Source: an uncultured Nitrospira sp.
Lineage (GTDB): Bacteria > Nitrospirota > Nitrospiria > Nitrospirales > Nitrospiraceae
DNA length: 64,000 bases
Reading direction: 5' to 3'
NCBI GenBank assembly: GCA_902500775.1
Contig: CABVRZ010000005.1
Span: forward strand, 1 to 64,000
The notes beneath the pieces are model-generated. The model did not search any database and was not told the origin of the DNA. It saw only the letters and a list, made by a program, of their open reading frames with translations. Below are positions 9,573 to 18,361 of the stretch, in pieces. A program made the position numbers and the translations under genes. How positions within the stretch are numbered: the stretch's first letter is position 1; each line of letters starts with the position of its first letter.

Positions 9573-9780
9573 TAGCAGGCTGTTAACAAAGTCTGCCAGC
9601 GGCGTTCTCGCCTCGCTCAGAGGCTCACCGTACTACAGAGAGTACGATTCGCCTCTTCGCTCGCTGCGGCGTGCCCCTCGGGCTGTTCAGAAAGGTCGTT
9701 CCGCCACGCTGATGGCCTCCCTGATCTTAGCCACGACGCCCTTTCCGAGGTCGTCACAGGGTTTGTCAACAGGCTGTTAG
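9573..9780. repeat. MITE-like element with imperfect terminal inverted repeats (copy 1)
   Basis: The left end (TAGCAGGCTGTTAACAAA, 9573-9590) and the inverted right end (CTAACAGCCTGTTGACAAA, 9780-9762) form imperfect terminal inverted repeats around about 170 bases with no coding sequence of their own. A core at 9596-9624 (starting CCAGCGGCGTTCTCG) recurs, inverted, inside the element at 36370-36555 with 24 of 29 bases matching by eye. The right terminal repeat supplies the TAA stop of the adjacent SthA-type gene. No direct target duplication is obvious. It looks like a non-autonomous dispersed repeat. Confidence 0.65.
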
Positions 9781-11192
9781 GCGGCCTTAGTCGCTTGGCG
9801 TTTGGCCACTTGGCCAAGGATATCCAATGCGGCAATCCGGTAGGCTTCGGCATAGGTTGGAAAGTTGAAGACGTTATCAATAAAGGATTCAATCGTCGAT
9901 CCGCTTTGCAGTGCGAGTTGTCCGATGTGGACTAATTCAGTGGCAGAATCGCCGACGACCTGGACTCCCAGCAGTTGTTCGCCCGCTGGATCGGCGATCA
10001 TCTTAAGAAGACCCTGGCCGCCGCCTGAGATCTGGGCCCGGGCGATTTCCTCAAACTTCGCTCGGCCAACGAGCGGATCCTTATACCGCTCTCTGGCACC
10101 CGTCTCATCTAGTCCAATGCTGGCCATTTCGGGGATGGTGTAGATGCCCAGCGGGATTGTGGAGGCGGCATCGCCGACTGGGAGATTGAGCGCATGGCGG
10201 ACAGCACGCCGTCCTTGTTCCATTGCCTTTGACGCAAGGGCCGGTCCACTGACCATATCCCCAACGGCGTAGATATGTTCCACGTTTGTCTGACAAGATT
10301 GATTGACAGGGATGAGGCCCTTGTCTGAGAGGGCAATGCCTGCTGCCTCTAGATCCAAATCTTCAATGTTCGCTTGGCGCCCAAGGGCGACTAACATCTT
10401 TTCACTCTTGATGACCGTCCCGTTCTTGAGCGTCGTCACGACATGCGTCACCCCATCCCATCGCACATCAGCGAGTTGACTCTCACCAAAATAATGACCG
10501 CCATGGTTTTCCAGTCCTTTGACAAACTGCTCAACCAGCTCTTGATCCATGAATTGCAGCGGATAGGGTGCACGATCAACCAGCGTGACCTCCACACCCA
10601 GCAGTGCAAAGATGGACGCATACTCACAGCCGATGACCCCGCCTCCCACGACGGTTAAGGATTGAGGGAGATACATCATCGATAGGAGCGAGTCACTGTC
10701 CAGAATATGTTCGTGATCGACGGGGATTTCTTTTGGGTTTCTTGGACGTGACCCGGTTGCGACGACAATCGTGCCAGCTGAGAATTGCTGACAGGCGCCA
10801 TCGACGGTTTGCATCTCGATGGTGTGCGTGTTGACGAATCGTGCTCGCCCGTGAAGCAGGGAGATACCGTTTCGGCGAAGTTGCTTACTCATGAACGTAT
10901 CGTGTGCCTGCACGACTTGCTCAAGCCGACTTAAGAGGGTGGCGATTTGGGTGTCCGGCTTCAGGCTGAATTGCAGGGCTTCTCCAGCCCGCTTTAGCCG
11001 ATCAAGGTGGAGTGCACTTTCTCGCAACGTTTTGCTGGGAATGGTCCCGCGGTACACGCAGCTGCCGCCGATTCCTCGTTCCCGTTCAATCAGTGCGACT
11101 CGCTTCCCTGCTTTCGCGCCCTGAACCGCCGCCTTTTGGCCGGCTGGGCCTCCGCCGATCACGATGATGTCATACGTGCTTGGTATGCTCAT
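9777..11192 (-). CDS. sthA: SthA-type soluble pyridine nucleotide transhydrogenase
   Basis: A 471-residue class I flavin disulfide-reductase-fold protein. It has the FAD motif GGGPAG (13-18), an NAD(P) motif VVGGGVIG, and the late FAD motif YAVGDM. In the usual CxxxxC site only the first cysteine is kept (Cys45; Thr50 replaces the second, in CVYRGTIPSKTLRE). That is typical of soluble transhydrogenases, which move hydride between NADH and NADP without a disulfide step, and differs from dihydrolipoamide dehydrogenase. Its start overlaps the HDOD gene stop (ATGA), and its stop codon lies in the adjacent repeat. A paralogue lies at 56052-57470. Confidence 0.88.
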   Translation of the reverse strand: MSIPSTYDIIVIGGGPAGQKAAVQGAKAGKRVALIERERGIGGSCVYRGTIPSKTLRESALHLDRLKRAGEALQFSLKPDTQIATLLSRLEQVVQAHDTFMSKQLRRNGISLLHGRARFVNTHTIEMQTVDGACQQFSAGTIVVATGSRPRNPKEIPVDHEHILDSDSLLSMMYLPQSLTVVGGGVIGCEYASIFALLGVEVTLVDRAPYPLQFMDQELVEQFVKGLENHGGHYFGESQLADVRWDGVTHVVTTLKNGTVIKSEKMLVALGRQANIEDLDLEAAGIALSDKGLIPVNQSCQTNVEHIYAVGDMVSGPALASKAMEQGRRAVRHALNLPVGDAASTIPLGIYTIPEMASIGLDETGARERYKDPLVGRAKFEEIARAQISGGGQGLLKMIADPAGEQLLGVQVVGDSATELVHIGQLALQSGSTIESFIDNVFNFPTYAEAYRIAALDILGQVAKRQATKAA

Positions 11193-12079
11193 AGGTTCAT
11201 CGCATTTACAATGGTTAAGACTTGATCTTTGGTTGTCAGGAGTTTATCGACGTCTTGAGGGTATAGGTTCAACTCTGCGAATACCGAATGATCGCGGAGA
11301 CTGTCTTCAGGCATTTGTTCAGGCGTAAGGAGATGGCTTGCCAATCGATCCGCAACAAAGGTGAGCATGCATTCCTGGCGGAAGACGGTGGTATGCTCGT
11401 AATCCCCGTAGTATTGGATCGTCTCCGCCACCTGTTTAGGCAGACCCCATTTGTCGGCGATCAGGATGCCCACACGGGTATGGTAGCCCTCGATCAATGT
11501 TTTAACGTGAGATTTGTTATCCAGTATCGTGGCCAGTGCTTTGACCCACTCCTTGCTTCGGTCTCGAGCAATCATCATGGTAGTTCGCAGGACAACGGGT
11601 TTCCCGATTTCATGTAATAGTCCGCAGAGATAGGCGCTTTCGACATTCATACGTTTCGCCCGGGCGACTTCTTTTGCAAAGGCCCCGGAGGCCAGCGAAT
11701 GCCGCCAGAGCTGTTTGACTTCATCTTCATATCCCGGCACCTGGAACGCACCGACCTTCAATGAGGCGGTAAAGGCGATTTCCGATAGCTGGGTGATTCC
11801 CAACATGGCGACCGCGTGCTGGAGCGAGACGACCGGACTCCTGGGCATGTAGGCCGGCGAATTGGCAATCTTCAGAACATGAGTGGCGAGGGCTTGGTCT
11901 TGATGGATCAATGCTGAGAGCTTCGCTGCATCGGCATTTGGATCTGACGCGAGTGCCATCACTTTGCTGGCGGCTTGCGGCAAGAGTGGGAGCTCAATGT
12001 CCCCTGTCTCGATTGTCTGTATGAGAGCCTGTTCAAGCTGTTCGAGTTGGGTCCCAGCCGGCTGTGTTTCAGGGGGCAT
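11189..12079 (-). CDS. HDOD-domain signalling protein
   Basis: A 296-residue protein made almost wholly of an HDOD domain, a relative of HD phosphohydrolases that usually lacks catalysis and acts as a signalling or scaffold module. Seen features are LPLLPQAASKVMALASDP at the start of the domain, the ALATHVLKIANSP helix, and the HD-like segment LLHEIGKPV followed by HTRVGILIADKWGLP. A GGGAG ribosome site precedes the ATG. It overlaps the downstream SthA gene by 4 bases, so the two form an operon, although no functional link between them is known to me. A divergent 131-base promoter region separates it from the coiled-coil gene. Confidence 0.9.
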   Translation of the reverse strand: MPPETQPAGTQLEQLEQALIQTIETGDIELPLLPQAASKVMALASDPNADAAKLSALIHQDQALATHVLKIANSPAYMPRSPVVSLQHAVAMLGITQLSEIAFTASLKVGAFQVPGYEDEVKQLWRHSLASGAFAKEVARAKRMNVESAYLCGLLHEIGKPVVLRTTMMIARDRSKEWVKALATILDNKSHVKTLIEGYHTRVGILIADKWGLPKQVAETIQYYGDYEHTTVFRQECMLTFVADRLASHLLTPEQMPEDSLRDHSVFAELNLYPQDVDKLLTTKDQVLTIVNAMNL

Positions 12080-12210
12080 CGAAGGGCTCCCAGGTTGTGG
12101 TCCTGCTATTCACGACAGTGCTTTGTCGGTTCCTATCTGCAGAAAGTTTAGTGGTCGTGACTTTAGACCGGGCGCTGACTATACTGCTCCATTCCAGGGA
12201 GGAGGTGGCG

Positions 12211-12645
12211 ATGCGAGGTCGATGGCTGAGAGGGGTGTATTGGGGGCCAGTAGCCTGTTTGTTGGTCTGTCAGGCTGTTGGAGCTGAATCCACAACCGGG
12301 ACGGAGAAGATCGTCAAAGAAGCCCGTGAGACTCTCCAGGCTACCAAGGAGTATACGGATCAGCAAAAGTTGGCGTTCCAACGGAAAGCACAGGAGGAAC
12401 TCGCGGCACTCCAGCAGCAAATCTCCGCATTGCGTGGAAAAGTGGAAGACGCCTCTGCCTCCACCCGGGCGGAGCTGCAGAAGTCGCTCAACGAGCTCGA
12501 AAAAAAGAGGGACGGTGTGAGAGACAAGGTTGATGAGCTGAAACAGACCACTGACAAAAAATGGCAGAATGTACAGGATGGGATGAACAGTGCGTTACAC
12601 GAGCTCAAACAGTCTTATCAGAAACTGCTCTCGCGCATGCCGTAA
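12211..12645 (+). CDS. Exported coiled-coil protein
   Basis: The start at 12211 follows a strong AGGGAGGAGG site and yields a signal peptide ending near VGAES; longer frames upstream lack one. The 144-residue product is then almost entirely a charged coiled coil (about residues 30-140), rich in Lys, Glu, Gln and Ala in heptad-like spacing and without cysteines in the mature part. It is probably periplasmic. I recognise no defined family; it broadly resembles small apolipoprotein-like or prefoldin-like helical proteins. It lies 44 bases upstream of the cupin gene and may share its transcript. Confidence 0.8.
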   Translation: MRGRWLRGVYWGPVACLLVCQAVGAESTTGTEKIVKEARETLQATKEYTDQQKLAFQRKAQEELAALQQQISALRGKVEDASASTRAELQKSLNELEKKRDGVRDKVDELKQTTDKKWQNVQDGMNSALHELKQSYQKLLSRMP

Positions 12646-12689
12646 GGGTCGATTTCACGAGTCCACGTGACAGGAATGGAGTATCCAGG

Positions 12690-13010
12690 ATGAAGGTGGT
12701 GACACTGACAGACTTTCAGCAGTTTAATAGCGAAAAGATGAAGAAGAATAATCTGTTTCAGACTGAACGGTTCTTTTGCGATATCTATTGTTTTGAGCCT
12801 GACCAGGAGCAAACAGGCCATGTCCATGGCCATCAGGACAAGGTCTATATTGTGCTAGAAGGGCAAGGGATGTTTCAGGTCGGTACCGACCGGCAAGTCG
12901 TAGACGCAGGGCAGGGAATTTTGGCGCCCGCGGGAGAGGAACACGGTGTGAAGAACCACACGACCCAGCGGTTGAAAGTACTGGTGTTTGTTGCCCCCAA
13001 TCCGGTTTGA
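12690..13010 (+). CDS. Small cupin-domain protein
   Basis: A 106-residue single-domain cupin. The start at 12690 is chosen because the homologous-looking region begins there (MKVVTLTDFQQF); an upstream frame from 12561 overlaps the previous gene. Metal-binding motif 1 is HVHGHQDKVYIVLEG (His44, His46, Glu57 by count) and motif 2 is PAGEEHGVKNH. Such proteins bind a divalent metal and act as small dioxygenases, isomerases or sensors; the reaction here is unknown. A strong bidirectional terminator follows at 13041. Confidence 0.88.
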   Translation: MKVVTLTDFQQFNSEKMKKNNLFQTERFFCDIYCFEPDQEQTGHVHGHQDKVYIVLEGQGMFQVGTDRQVVDAGQGILAPAGEEHGVKNHTTQRLKVLVFVAPNPV

Positions 13011-13040
13011 CGGAGCAGTTTGGGCTTGCCCAGAAATACG

Positions 13041-13075
13041 AAGGGGGAGAAGCGGTGTCCCGCATCTCCCCCTTT
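13041..13075. terminator. Bidirectional intrinsic terminator between cupin and cytochrome c genes
   Basis: AAGGGGGAGA (13041-13050) pairs with TCTCCCCCTT (13065-13074), with an inner GCGG/CCGC pairing that extends the stem. Runs of A and T flank both sides. It sits between convergent genes and probably stops transcription from each direction. Confidence 0.85.
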
Positions 13076-13097
13076 CTGTTGAGTCAGACCTGATTAC

Positions 13098-13559
13098 TTA
13101 CGGCTTATAATCCGTATGTTCGGATGGCTTGCCGTCGTGCGAATACATGTGCTGATAGGCGATGACCTGCCAAATTTGCTGTTCTGACAACAGGCCTTTC
13201 CAGGCCTTCATCTTCGTCTTCGGCACCCCTTCGGATACACGCCAGAACCAATAGCTGTCCGAGTACCGCGTCGTATTCTTCGGGTCGCGGAGGTCCCGTG
13301 CACCCTTCTTGACCGGTTTGCCGTCCTTGCCGTGGCAACTGGCGCAGTTAATGTCGGTGTTGAACTCGCCTCGATAAATCTTTCCACCTTCTTCGATGGC
13401 TTTTGGATCGGTCCATCCACCAGCCGGCATGTGTTTGCCTGTATAATCAGCTGGCACTGGAGCTAGTGGGGCGAGATCTTCCGCGGAGACAATCCCTCCA
13501 GAAAGAATGAGGGCACACCCCATTACGAACATTGAGACACTGACATTCCTCCTCGTCAT
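13098..13559 (-). CDS. Periplasmic class I c-type cytochrome
   Basis: A 153-residue monohaem cytochrome c. The start at 13559 is set by a perfect GAGGAGG site and gives a signal peptide ending near IVSAED. The haem motif CASCH is at 72-76 and the probable axial methionine is in KTKMKAW (near 117); the C-terminal helix contains EQQIWQVIAY, typical of class I cytochromes. It probably shuttles electrons in the periplasm. Nitrospira-like organisms carry many such cytochromes for nitrite oxidation and respiration, but the partner cannot be told here. It is monocistronic, bounded by the terminator at 13041. Confidence 0.93.
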   Translation of the reverse strand: MTRRNVSVSMFVMGCALILSGGIVSAEDLAPLAPVPADYTGKHMPAGGWTDPKAIEEGGKIYRGEFNTDINCASCHGKDGKPVKKGARDLRDPKNTTRYSDSYWFWRVSEGVPKTKMKAWKGLLSEQQIWQVIAYQHMYSHDGKPSEHTDYKP

Positions 13560-13846
13560 TCGTACCTCCTCTTGAGTTGTAAAGTGACCTGCCTGTCCTC
13601 TGTGTTGACGTCGATCGACGTATTCAACGTATGAATCCATTCGGCATAAACTATACCACAGTTTTTTGGGGGAAAATGTGAAAACGTCATAGGGATGGAG
13701 CGTGTCTGTGGCTGAATAATTGAGTATCGCACCATCATGCTGAACAGCGCATCGCAGGCCTCATGGGCTCCGAATGATCGGATGAGGCAGATATGTGACA
13801 CCGATGAAGCAACGGGAGCTGGACACATGACCTGAGACGAGCGATA

Positions 13847-15712
13847 TTATTTGATGATCGCTTGCACTGCTTCCACGATGGACCGTACGCCGATCCCGTA
13901 GTGGTCGATGAGTTCATCGGGCTTTCCACTGTGTGGAATGTCACGAACGGCAAGTTTATACACGAACATCCCTTCGCTACTTATGGCATTGAGGACGGCA
14001 TCACCTAGGCCTCCATGGGAATAGTGATCCTCTACGGTGAGGATCCGGCGCTGGGTTGCTCGTCCATTCTCCAGCAAGGTTGTCCGATCAATAGGGGCAA
14101 TGCTATAGAGATCAATCACGCGAACAGCCATGCCAGCGGTCTTCAATTGGTCATAGGCCTTCAAGGCTTCAAAGAGCGTCACGCCAGCAGCGACGATCGT
14201 GAGCCCATCCGAGGCACTCTGTCGGAGGACCTTGCTGCCACCGATCTGGAAGCGTTCCTCTGGTCCATAAATCACTGGGTTCTTCGGTCGACCGGCACGG
14301 ATATAGACCATGCCTTTATGCTGTGCAGCGGCTTCGATTAATCGATAGGTCGAATTGCCGTCTGAGGGATAAAGGACCGTCACGTTCGGTTGTGCCGCCA
14401 TCATCGCGATGTCTTCTAGGCCCATCTGTGATGGGCCATCTTCACCGATGCTCACCCCGACGTGGGTACCGACGAGCTTGATATTTGAGCTACTGACGGC
14501 TGCCATGCGGATGAAATCGTACGCGCGACTCAAGAAACAGGCAAAGGTAGCCGCAAAAGGAATCTTGCCGCAGGCTGCCAGACCAGCAGCCGCGCCAACC
14601 ATATTTTGTTCCGCGATGAAATTCTCGAAGAATCGGGTGGAAAACTTCTTGCCGAACTTGTCGGTGTAGGTCGAGTTTTTGACATCTGCGTCGAGCGCGA
14701 CGACCGAGGGGTTGATGGTTCCTAAGGCTTCCAGTGCGGCACCGAAGGCCTCGCGTGTCGCGACGGAGTCACCGATTTTGTACGGCGGAGCCGGCATCGT
14801 GCCGATTGCTCCTGGAGCGACGGCGGCAGCGGACGGCTTGGTGATCTGAAGGGTCGCGCCGTTTGGGCTCAATAGCTTTGTGAGTTCGTCAATCGCCTTC
14901 TGAGTCTCTTCGCCTTTCTTCAGCGGTTTCCCGTGCCATTCTGCTTTATTCTCGATGAACGAAATACCTTTGCCTTTGTATGTTTTGGCCAACAGTACCG
15001 TTGGCCGGCCTTTCGTCTGAGCGGCCTCGGTAAAGGCCTTGAGTATGGCCGCAAGATCGTGGCCGTCAACGACGATGGCATGCCAGCCAAATCCGGCCCA
15101 GCGGGAGCGATAGCCCTCCATATCATGCTGTAGCATGGTGGGGTCGCTTTGCCCTAATCGATTGATGTCGACAATGGCACACAAATTATCCAGGCTGTAT
15201 TGGCGGCCGATTTCAGCGGCTTCCCAAACCGATCCTTCGACAGATTCACCATCTCCCATGAGGACATAGGTGCGGTGGTCGAGTGAGTCGACGAATTTTG
15301 CATTCAACGCGATGCCGACCCCAACAGACAGTCCTTGTCCCAGCGACCCCGTAGCCATGTCGACAAATGGCAATCGGGGAGTCGGATGTCCTTCGAGATC
15401 AGACGTTAAGGTGCGCAATTTTAATAGCTCACTGGTGGGGAAGAGTCCGGCTTCTGCCCAGGCCGCGTAGAGCAGTGGGGCGGCATGGCCTTTGGATAGG
15501 ATGAATCGGTCACGGTTGGGTGCTTTTGGATTGTGTGGGTCGTATCGCATGACGGAGAAAAATAGCGCGGCGACGAGATCTGCTGCCGAGGCACAGCTCG
15601 AAGGATGCCCGCTGCCAGCCTCGCTGGTGGCTCGAACACTGTTGATGCGGAGCTGGGTCGCCTTGTTGTGCAAGGCGGTGAGGAGCTCGGACGAAGCCAC
15701 TGAACCGGCCAT
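13847..15712 (-). CDS. tkt: Transketolase
   Basis: A 621-residue single-chain transketolase, the TPP enzyme that moves two-carbon ketol units in the pentose phosphate and Calvin-type pathways. The N-terminal pyrophosphate domain has GSGHPSS, SKGHAAP, the TPP motif GDGESVEGSVWEAAE followed by VDINRLGQS, and the pyrimidine domain has the catalytic Glu in NFIAEQNMVGAAAGLA. The C-terminal domain ends normally. It is shorter than E. coli TktA and looks like the compact type with a Pro/Ala-rich linker (about 300-315). An AAGGA site lies before the start. It stands alone on the minus strand. Confidence 0.95.
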   Translation of the reverse strand: MAGSVASSELLTALHNKATQLRINSVRATSEAGSGHPSSCASAADLVAALFFSVMRYDPHNPKAPNRDRFILSKGHAAPLLYAAWAEAGLFPTSELLKLRTLTSDLEGHPTPRLPFVDMATGSLGQGLSVGVGIALNAKFVDSLDHRTYVLMGDGESVEGSVWEAAEIGRQYSLDNLCAIVDINRLGQSDPTMLQHDMEGYRSRWAGFGWHAIVVDGHDLAAILKAFTEAAQTKGRPTVLLAKTYKGKGISFIENKAEWHGKPLKKGEETQKAIDELTKLLSPNGATLQITKPSAAAVAPGAIGTMPAPPYKIGDSVATREAFGAALEALGTINPSVVALDADVKNSTYTDKFGKKFSTRFFENFIAEQNMVGAAAGLAACGKIPFAATFACFLSRAYDFIRMAAVSSSNIKLVGTHVGVSIGEDGPSQMGLEDIAMMAAQPNVTVLYPSDGNSTYRLIEAAAQHKGMVYIRAGRPKNPVIYGPEERFQIGGSKVLRQSASDGLTIVAAGVTLFEALKAYDQLKTAGMAVRVIDLYSIAPIDRTTLLENGRATQRRILTVEDHYSHGGLGDAVLNAISSEGMFVYKLAVRDIPHSGKPDELIDHYGIGVRSIVEAVQAIIK

Positions 15713-15879
15713 AGCGGAATCCTTTCAGATAGAGATAGCTGCAACCCGCGTAAGCTGAGTGTTACGCTTTTGGGGAAACTCAAAAACGACGTGAAGTTAG
15801 CAAATCGCTTGATAGAGGTCAATGAAGTGAAGTGGGCCGAGCGCTTGATGAAACTGTGAGCGGTGATCAGCTGCCATAA

Positions 15880-16728
15880 CTATGACGGAGAGGAAGTGGG
15901 ATCACCACGATCTCGAAAGAAGCGAAAGAGAAGGTAGCCATTGATCAAGATGACGATGGACAAGATGCCGTATGTGGTCCCCGGTGAGGCCAGATCTAAT
16001 TCTCCCAAGACACGAGAGAGACCGAATCCCACGATCAGCCCATCGAACGCCATGCAGATCCGTCTGAAGGTTTCGGGATCTATCAGTCGGATCACATACG
16101 TTCCGAGTGGGATCCCGATGATGATGCTCGGAATAATGTAGGGGATAATTTCCATGCTGCCTGCGCTGTAGAAACCAATAAATCCGTAGGCGATCGCGGT
16201 CAGTGACGATTCTGCTAAACGAATGATTCCCAGGGCGGCCCGGAAGTCTTGTTTGGGATAGCCTTGATTGTTAAAGAGGAGCGCCAACGGTGGGCCCGAA
16301 ATTGTCGTGACGGAATACAGGGTGCCCAATCCAAGTCCAAATGGGACGGCGATCGCTTTTTCCGCACGGATGGGTTTCCGAATACCTGCAGCCTGGAGGA
16401 GAATCAAAGGCAATAGGAAAAAATAGGTGACGAACTTGATCCACGCTGGTTGTACTAAAAAGAGGATGTAGCTCCCGATACCGACTCCCACTGCGAGACC
16501 ACCCAGAATTGGAGCGACGCGCCAGAAGATATTGGGGATACTCTTTCGGTTGACGAACAATACATAGGCATTGATGACCAGTTCAACCAGCACCAGGGCG
16601 GGGTTGAGGATCCGATTGGTGTAAAACACCAGGGCAATAGGAACCGTAATGGAGGAGAAGCCATACCCGAGTGCGCCATTCACGGTGGCGGCGACAAACG
16701 TAATCAGAACCAGGACGACCGTATCCAC
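15880..16728 (-). CDS. TSUP (TauE/SafE) family membrane transporter
   Basis: A 282-residue polytopic membrane protein with about eight hydrophobic helices in two halves. The first begins ATVNGALGYGFSSITVPIAL and the second TISGPPLALLFNNQG, the paired signatures of TSUP permeases, which export sulfite, sulfoacetate or related anions. It uses a GTG start six bases after the stop of the Rrf2 regulator gene, so regulator and transporter form an operon. That link suggests control by an Fe-S or sulfur signal, but the substrate is inferred only. Confidence 0.88.
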   Translation of the reverse strand: MDTVVLVLITFVAATVNGALGYGFSSITVPIALVFYTNRILNPALVLVELVINAYVLFVNRKSIPNIFWRVAPILGGLAVGVGIGSYILFLVQPAWIKFVTYFFLLPLILLQAAGIRKPIRAEKAIAVPFGLGLGTLYSVTTISGPPLALLFNNQGYPKQDFRAALGIIRLAESSLTAIAYGFIGFYSAGSMEIIPYIIPSIIIGIPLGTYVIRLIDPETFRRICMAFDGLIVGFGLSRVLGELDLASPGTTYGILSIVILINGYLLFRFFRDRGDPTSSPS

Positions 16729-16734
16729 GAGTGG

Positions 16735-17169
16735 TTACCCTTTCCAGTGGCCTGCGGCAAAGTCGGCCAGCGAATAGTGATCGAGTATCCCGGCGATGGC
16801 ATCACGGACGGTACCCATCGCCTGTTGCACTGGACAGCGAGGTTTATTCGCATAGGGACAGTCAGTGCATTTCTGATAGGCGGTTTTGCTCACACAACTG
16901 ATGGGCGCAAGCGGGCCGTCGAGGATACGGATGACTTGCCCCAGGGTAATGTCGTTGGGCTGCTTAATGAGCGCGTATCCGCCTTTCATCCCACGGCGGC
17001 TCGAAATCAACCCGGCACGTTTGAGCATGAGCAGGATCTGCTCCAAGAATTCGACGGGAATATGTTGACGGGCCGCGATCTCCTGGCGTTGGAGTGTGGC
17101 CTTCCCTTGAGTCAACGCGAGCTCGAGCAGTGCTCGGAGACCATATTCGCTTTTCTTGGAAAGTTTCAC
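16735..17169 (-). CDS. Rrf2-family transcriptional regulator with four-cysteine cluster
   Basis: A 144-residue Rrf2 regulator, GTG start. The winged helix is clear (KLSKKSEYGLRALLELA, then a recognition region ending SRRGMKGGYALIK), followed by the dimerisation helix region and a cysteine-rich loop with Cys92, Cys101, Cys104 and Cys112. The extra cysteines suggest an Fe-S cluster or thiol switch, as in IscR, NsrR or CymR-like members. It is co-transcribed with the TSUP transporter and is divergent from glyQ, so the 189-base region between 17170 and 17358 likely holds its operator. Confidence 0.93.
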   Translation of the reverse strand: MKLSKKSEYGLRALLELALTQGKATLQRQEIAARQHIPVEFLEQILLMLKRAGLISSRRGMKGGYALIKQPNDITLGQVIRILDGPLAPISCVSKTAYQKCTDCPYANKPRCPVQQAMGTVRDAIAGILDHYSLADFAAGHWKG

Positions 17170-17358
17170 GACGTCTAAAATGCGAGTAAGTTGGTCAACA
17201 ATTGTTACAATAGGAGATCTCTTCTCTCCACGTCAATCTCAAAATTTTCAAAGGAATGTCGCAGCCTGTTCTGCAGATGGGGTACGATTTGGCGAGGACA
17301 GCGGATCGTCGATCTGAAACGGCTTGTTCCTTGACAGGGCAAAAGCGTTCTTGCTAGC

Positions 17359-18354
17359 TTGGCGTCCTATCTCGCAGGCAAGTATCCGATCATCTCCCCT
17401 GGCCAGGCTGTAGATTTAGTGACGTTCCAAGAACTGATCCTGACCCTCCATCGTTTCTGGGCCGATCAAGGTTGCGTCATTCACCAACCGTACGATATGG
17501 AGATGGGGGCGGGGACCTTTCATCCTGCCACCTTTCTTCGTTCATTGGGTCCGGAGCCGTGGCGTGCTGCCTATGTACAGCCTTGTCGTCGTCCAACGGA
17601 TGGCCGCTATGGGGAAAACCCCAATCGCATGCAGCACTATTATCAGTATCAAGTCGTCCTGAAGCCGGCTCCCGACAATATCCAGGAACTCTATCTTGAG
17701 AGTCTGGCCCGGCTGGGAATCAACCCAAGGCAACATGATATTCGCTTCATGCAGGATGATTGGGAGTCTCCGACCCTAGGAGCGTGGGGGCTCGGCTGGG
17801 AAGTACGTTTGGACGGGATGGAAATCACCCAATTCACCTACTTTCAAGAGATCGGGGGGATCGAGCTGAGCCCTATTACGGGAGAAATTACGTATGGGAC
17901 CGAGCGGATCGCCATGTACTTGCAGCAAGTGAACAATGTGTTCGATCTGGCCTGGACGGACTCGATCAGGTATGGCGATATTCATCATGAGACCGAGGTG
18001 CAGGGATCGCGCTATAACTTCGAACAGGGCGATGTGCCGATGCTGATGCAACTGTTCCAATCGTATGAAGCGGAGTGCAAGCGACTGTTGGCACAGACCG
18101 ATCAGCGGTTGACATTGCCCGCGTATGACTTCTGCATCAAGTCGTCCCATGCCTTCAATCTCCTGGACGCCCGTGGCGCCATCAGTGTGGCAGAACGGAC
18201 CGGTTACATCGCCAGAGTGCGAGCGCTGGCCAGGCAGTGCGCTGAGCGCTATATCGAGGAACGCGCGGCGATGGGCCATCCGCTGTTGAACCGTGAAGAA
18301 AAAACGATCAAATCCGGCAGATCTCGCTCGAAGCCTGGAACAGGACGAATCTAA
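17359..18354 (+). CDS. glyQ: Glycyl-tRNA synthetase alpha subunit
   Basis: The 331-residue catalytic subunit of the heterotetrameric glycyl-tRNA synthetase. Highly conserved segments include [55 protein letters not shown] and [13 protein letters not shown]. The frame opens only after an in-frame TGA at 17332 and holds no ATG before the conserved region, so the start is TTG at 17359 or GTG at 17419; the first is used here and is uncertain. No T-box leader is seen upstream. glyS follows seven bases later. Confidence 0.96.
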   Translation: MASYLAGKYPIISPGQAVDLVTFQELILTLHRFWADQGCVIHQPYDMEMGAGTFHPATFLRSLGPEPWRAAYVQPCRRPTDGRYGENPNRMQHYYQYQVVLKPAPDNIQELYLESLARLGINPRQHDIRFMQDDWESPTLGAWGLGWEVRLDGMEITQFTYFQEIGGIELSPITGEITYGTERIAMYLQQVNNVFDLAWTDSIRYGDIHHETEVQGSRYNFEQGDVPMLMQLFQSYEAECKRLLAQTDQRLTLPAYDFCIKSSHAFNLLDARGAISVAERTGYIARVRALARQCAERYIEERAAMGHPLLNREEKTIKSGRSRSKPGTGRI

Positions 18355-18361
18355 TTTCGTT

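Noticed and set aside
9617-9892. 91-residue minus-strand frame running through the repeat into the SthA gene
   Set aside because: It is out of phase with the SthA gene and exists only because of the repeat; no ribosome site or motif.
17170-17358. T-box leader before glyQ
   Set aside because: No specifier stem, T-box sequence or terminator/antiterminator pair could be found.
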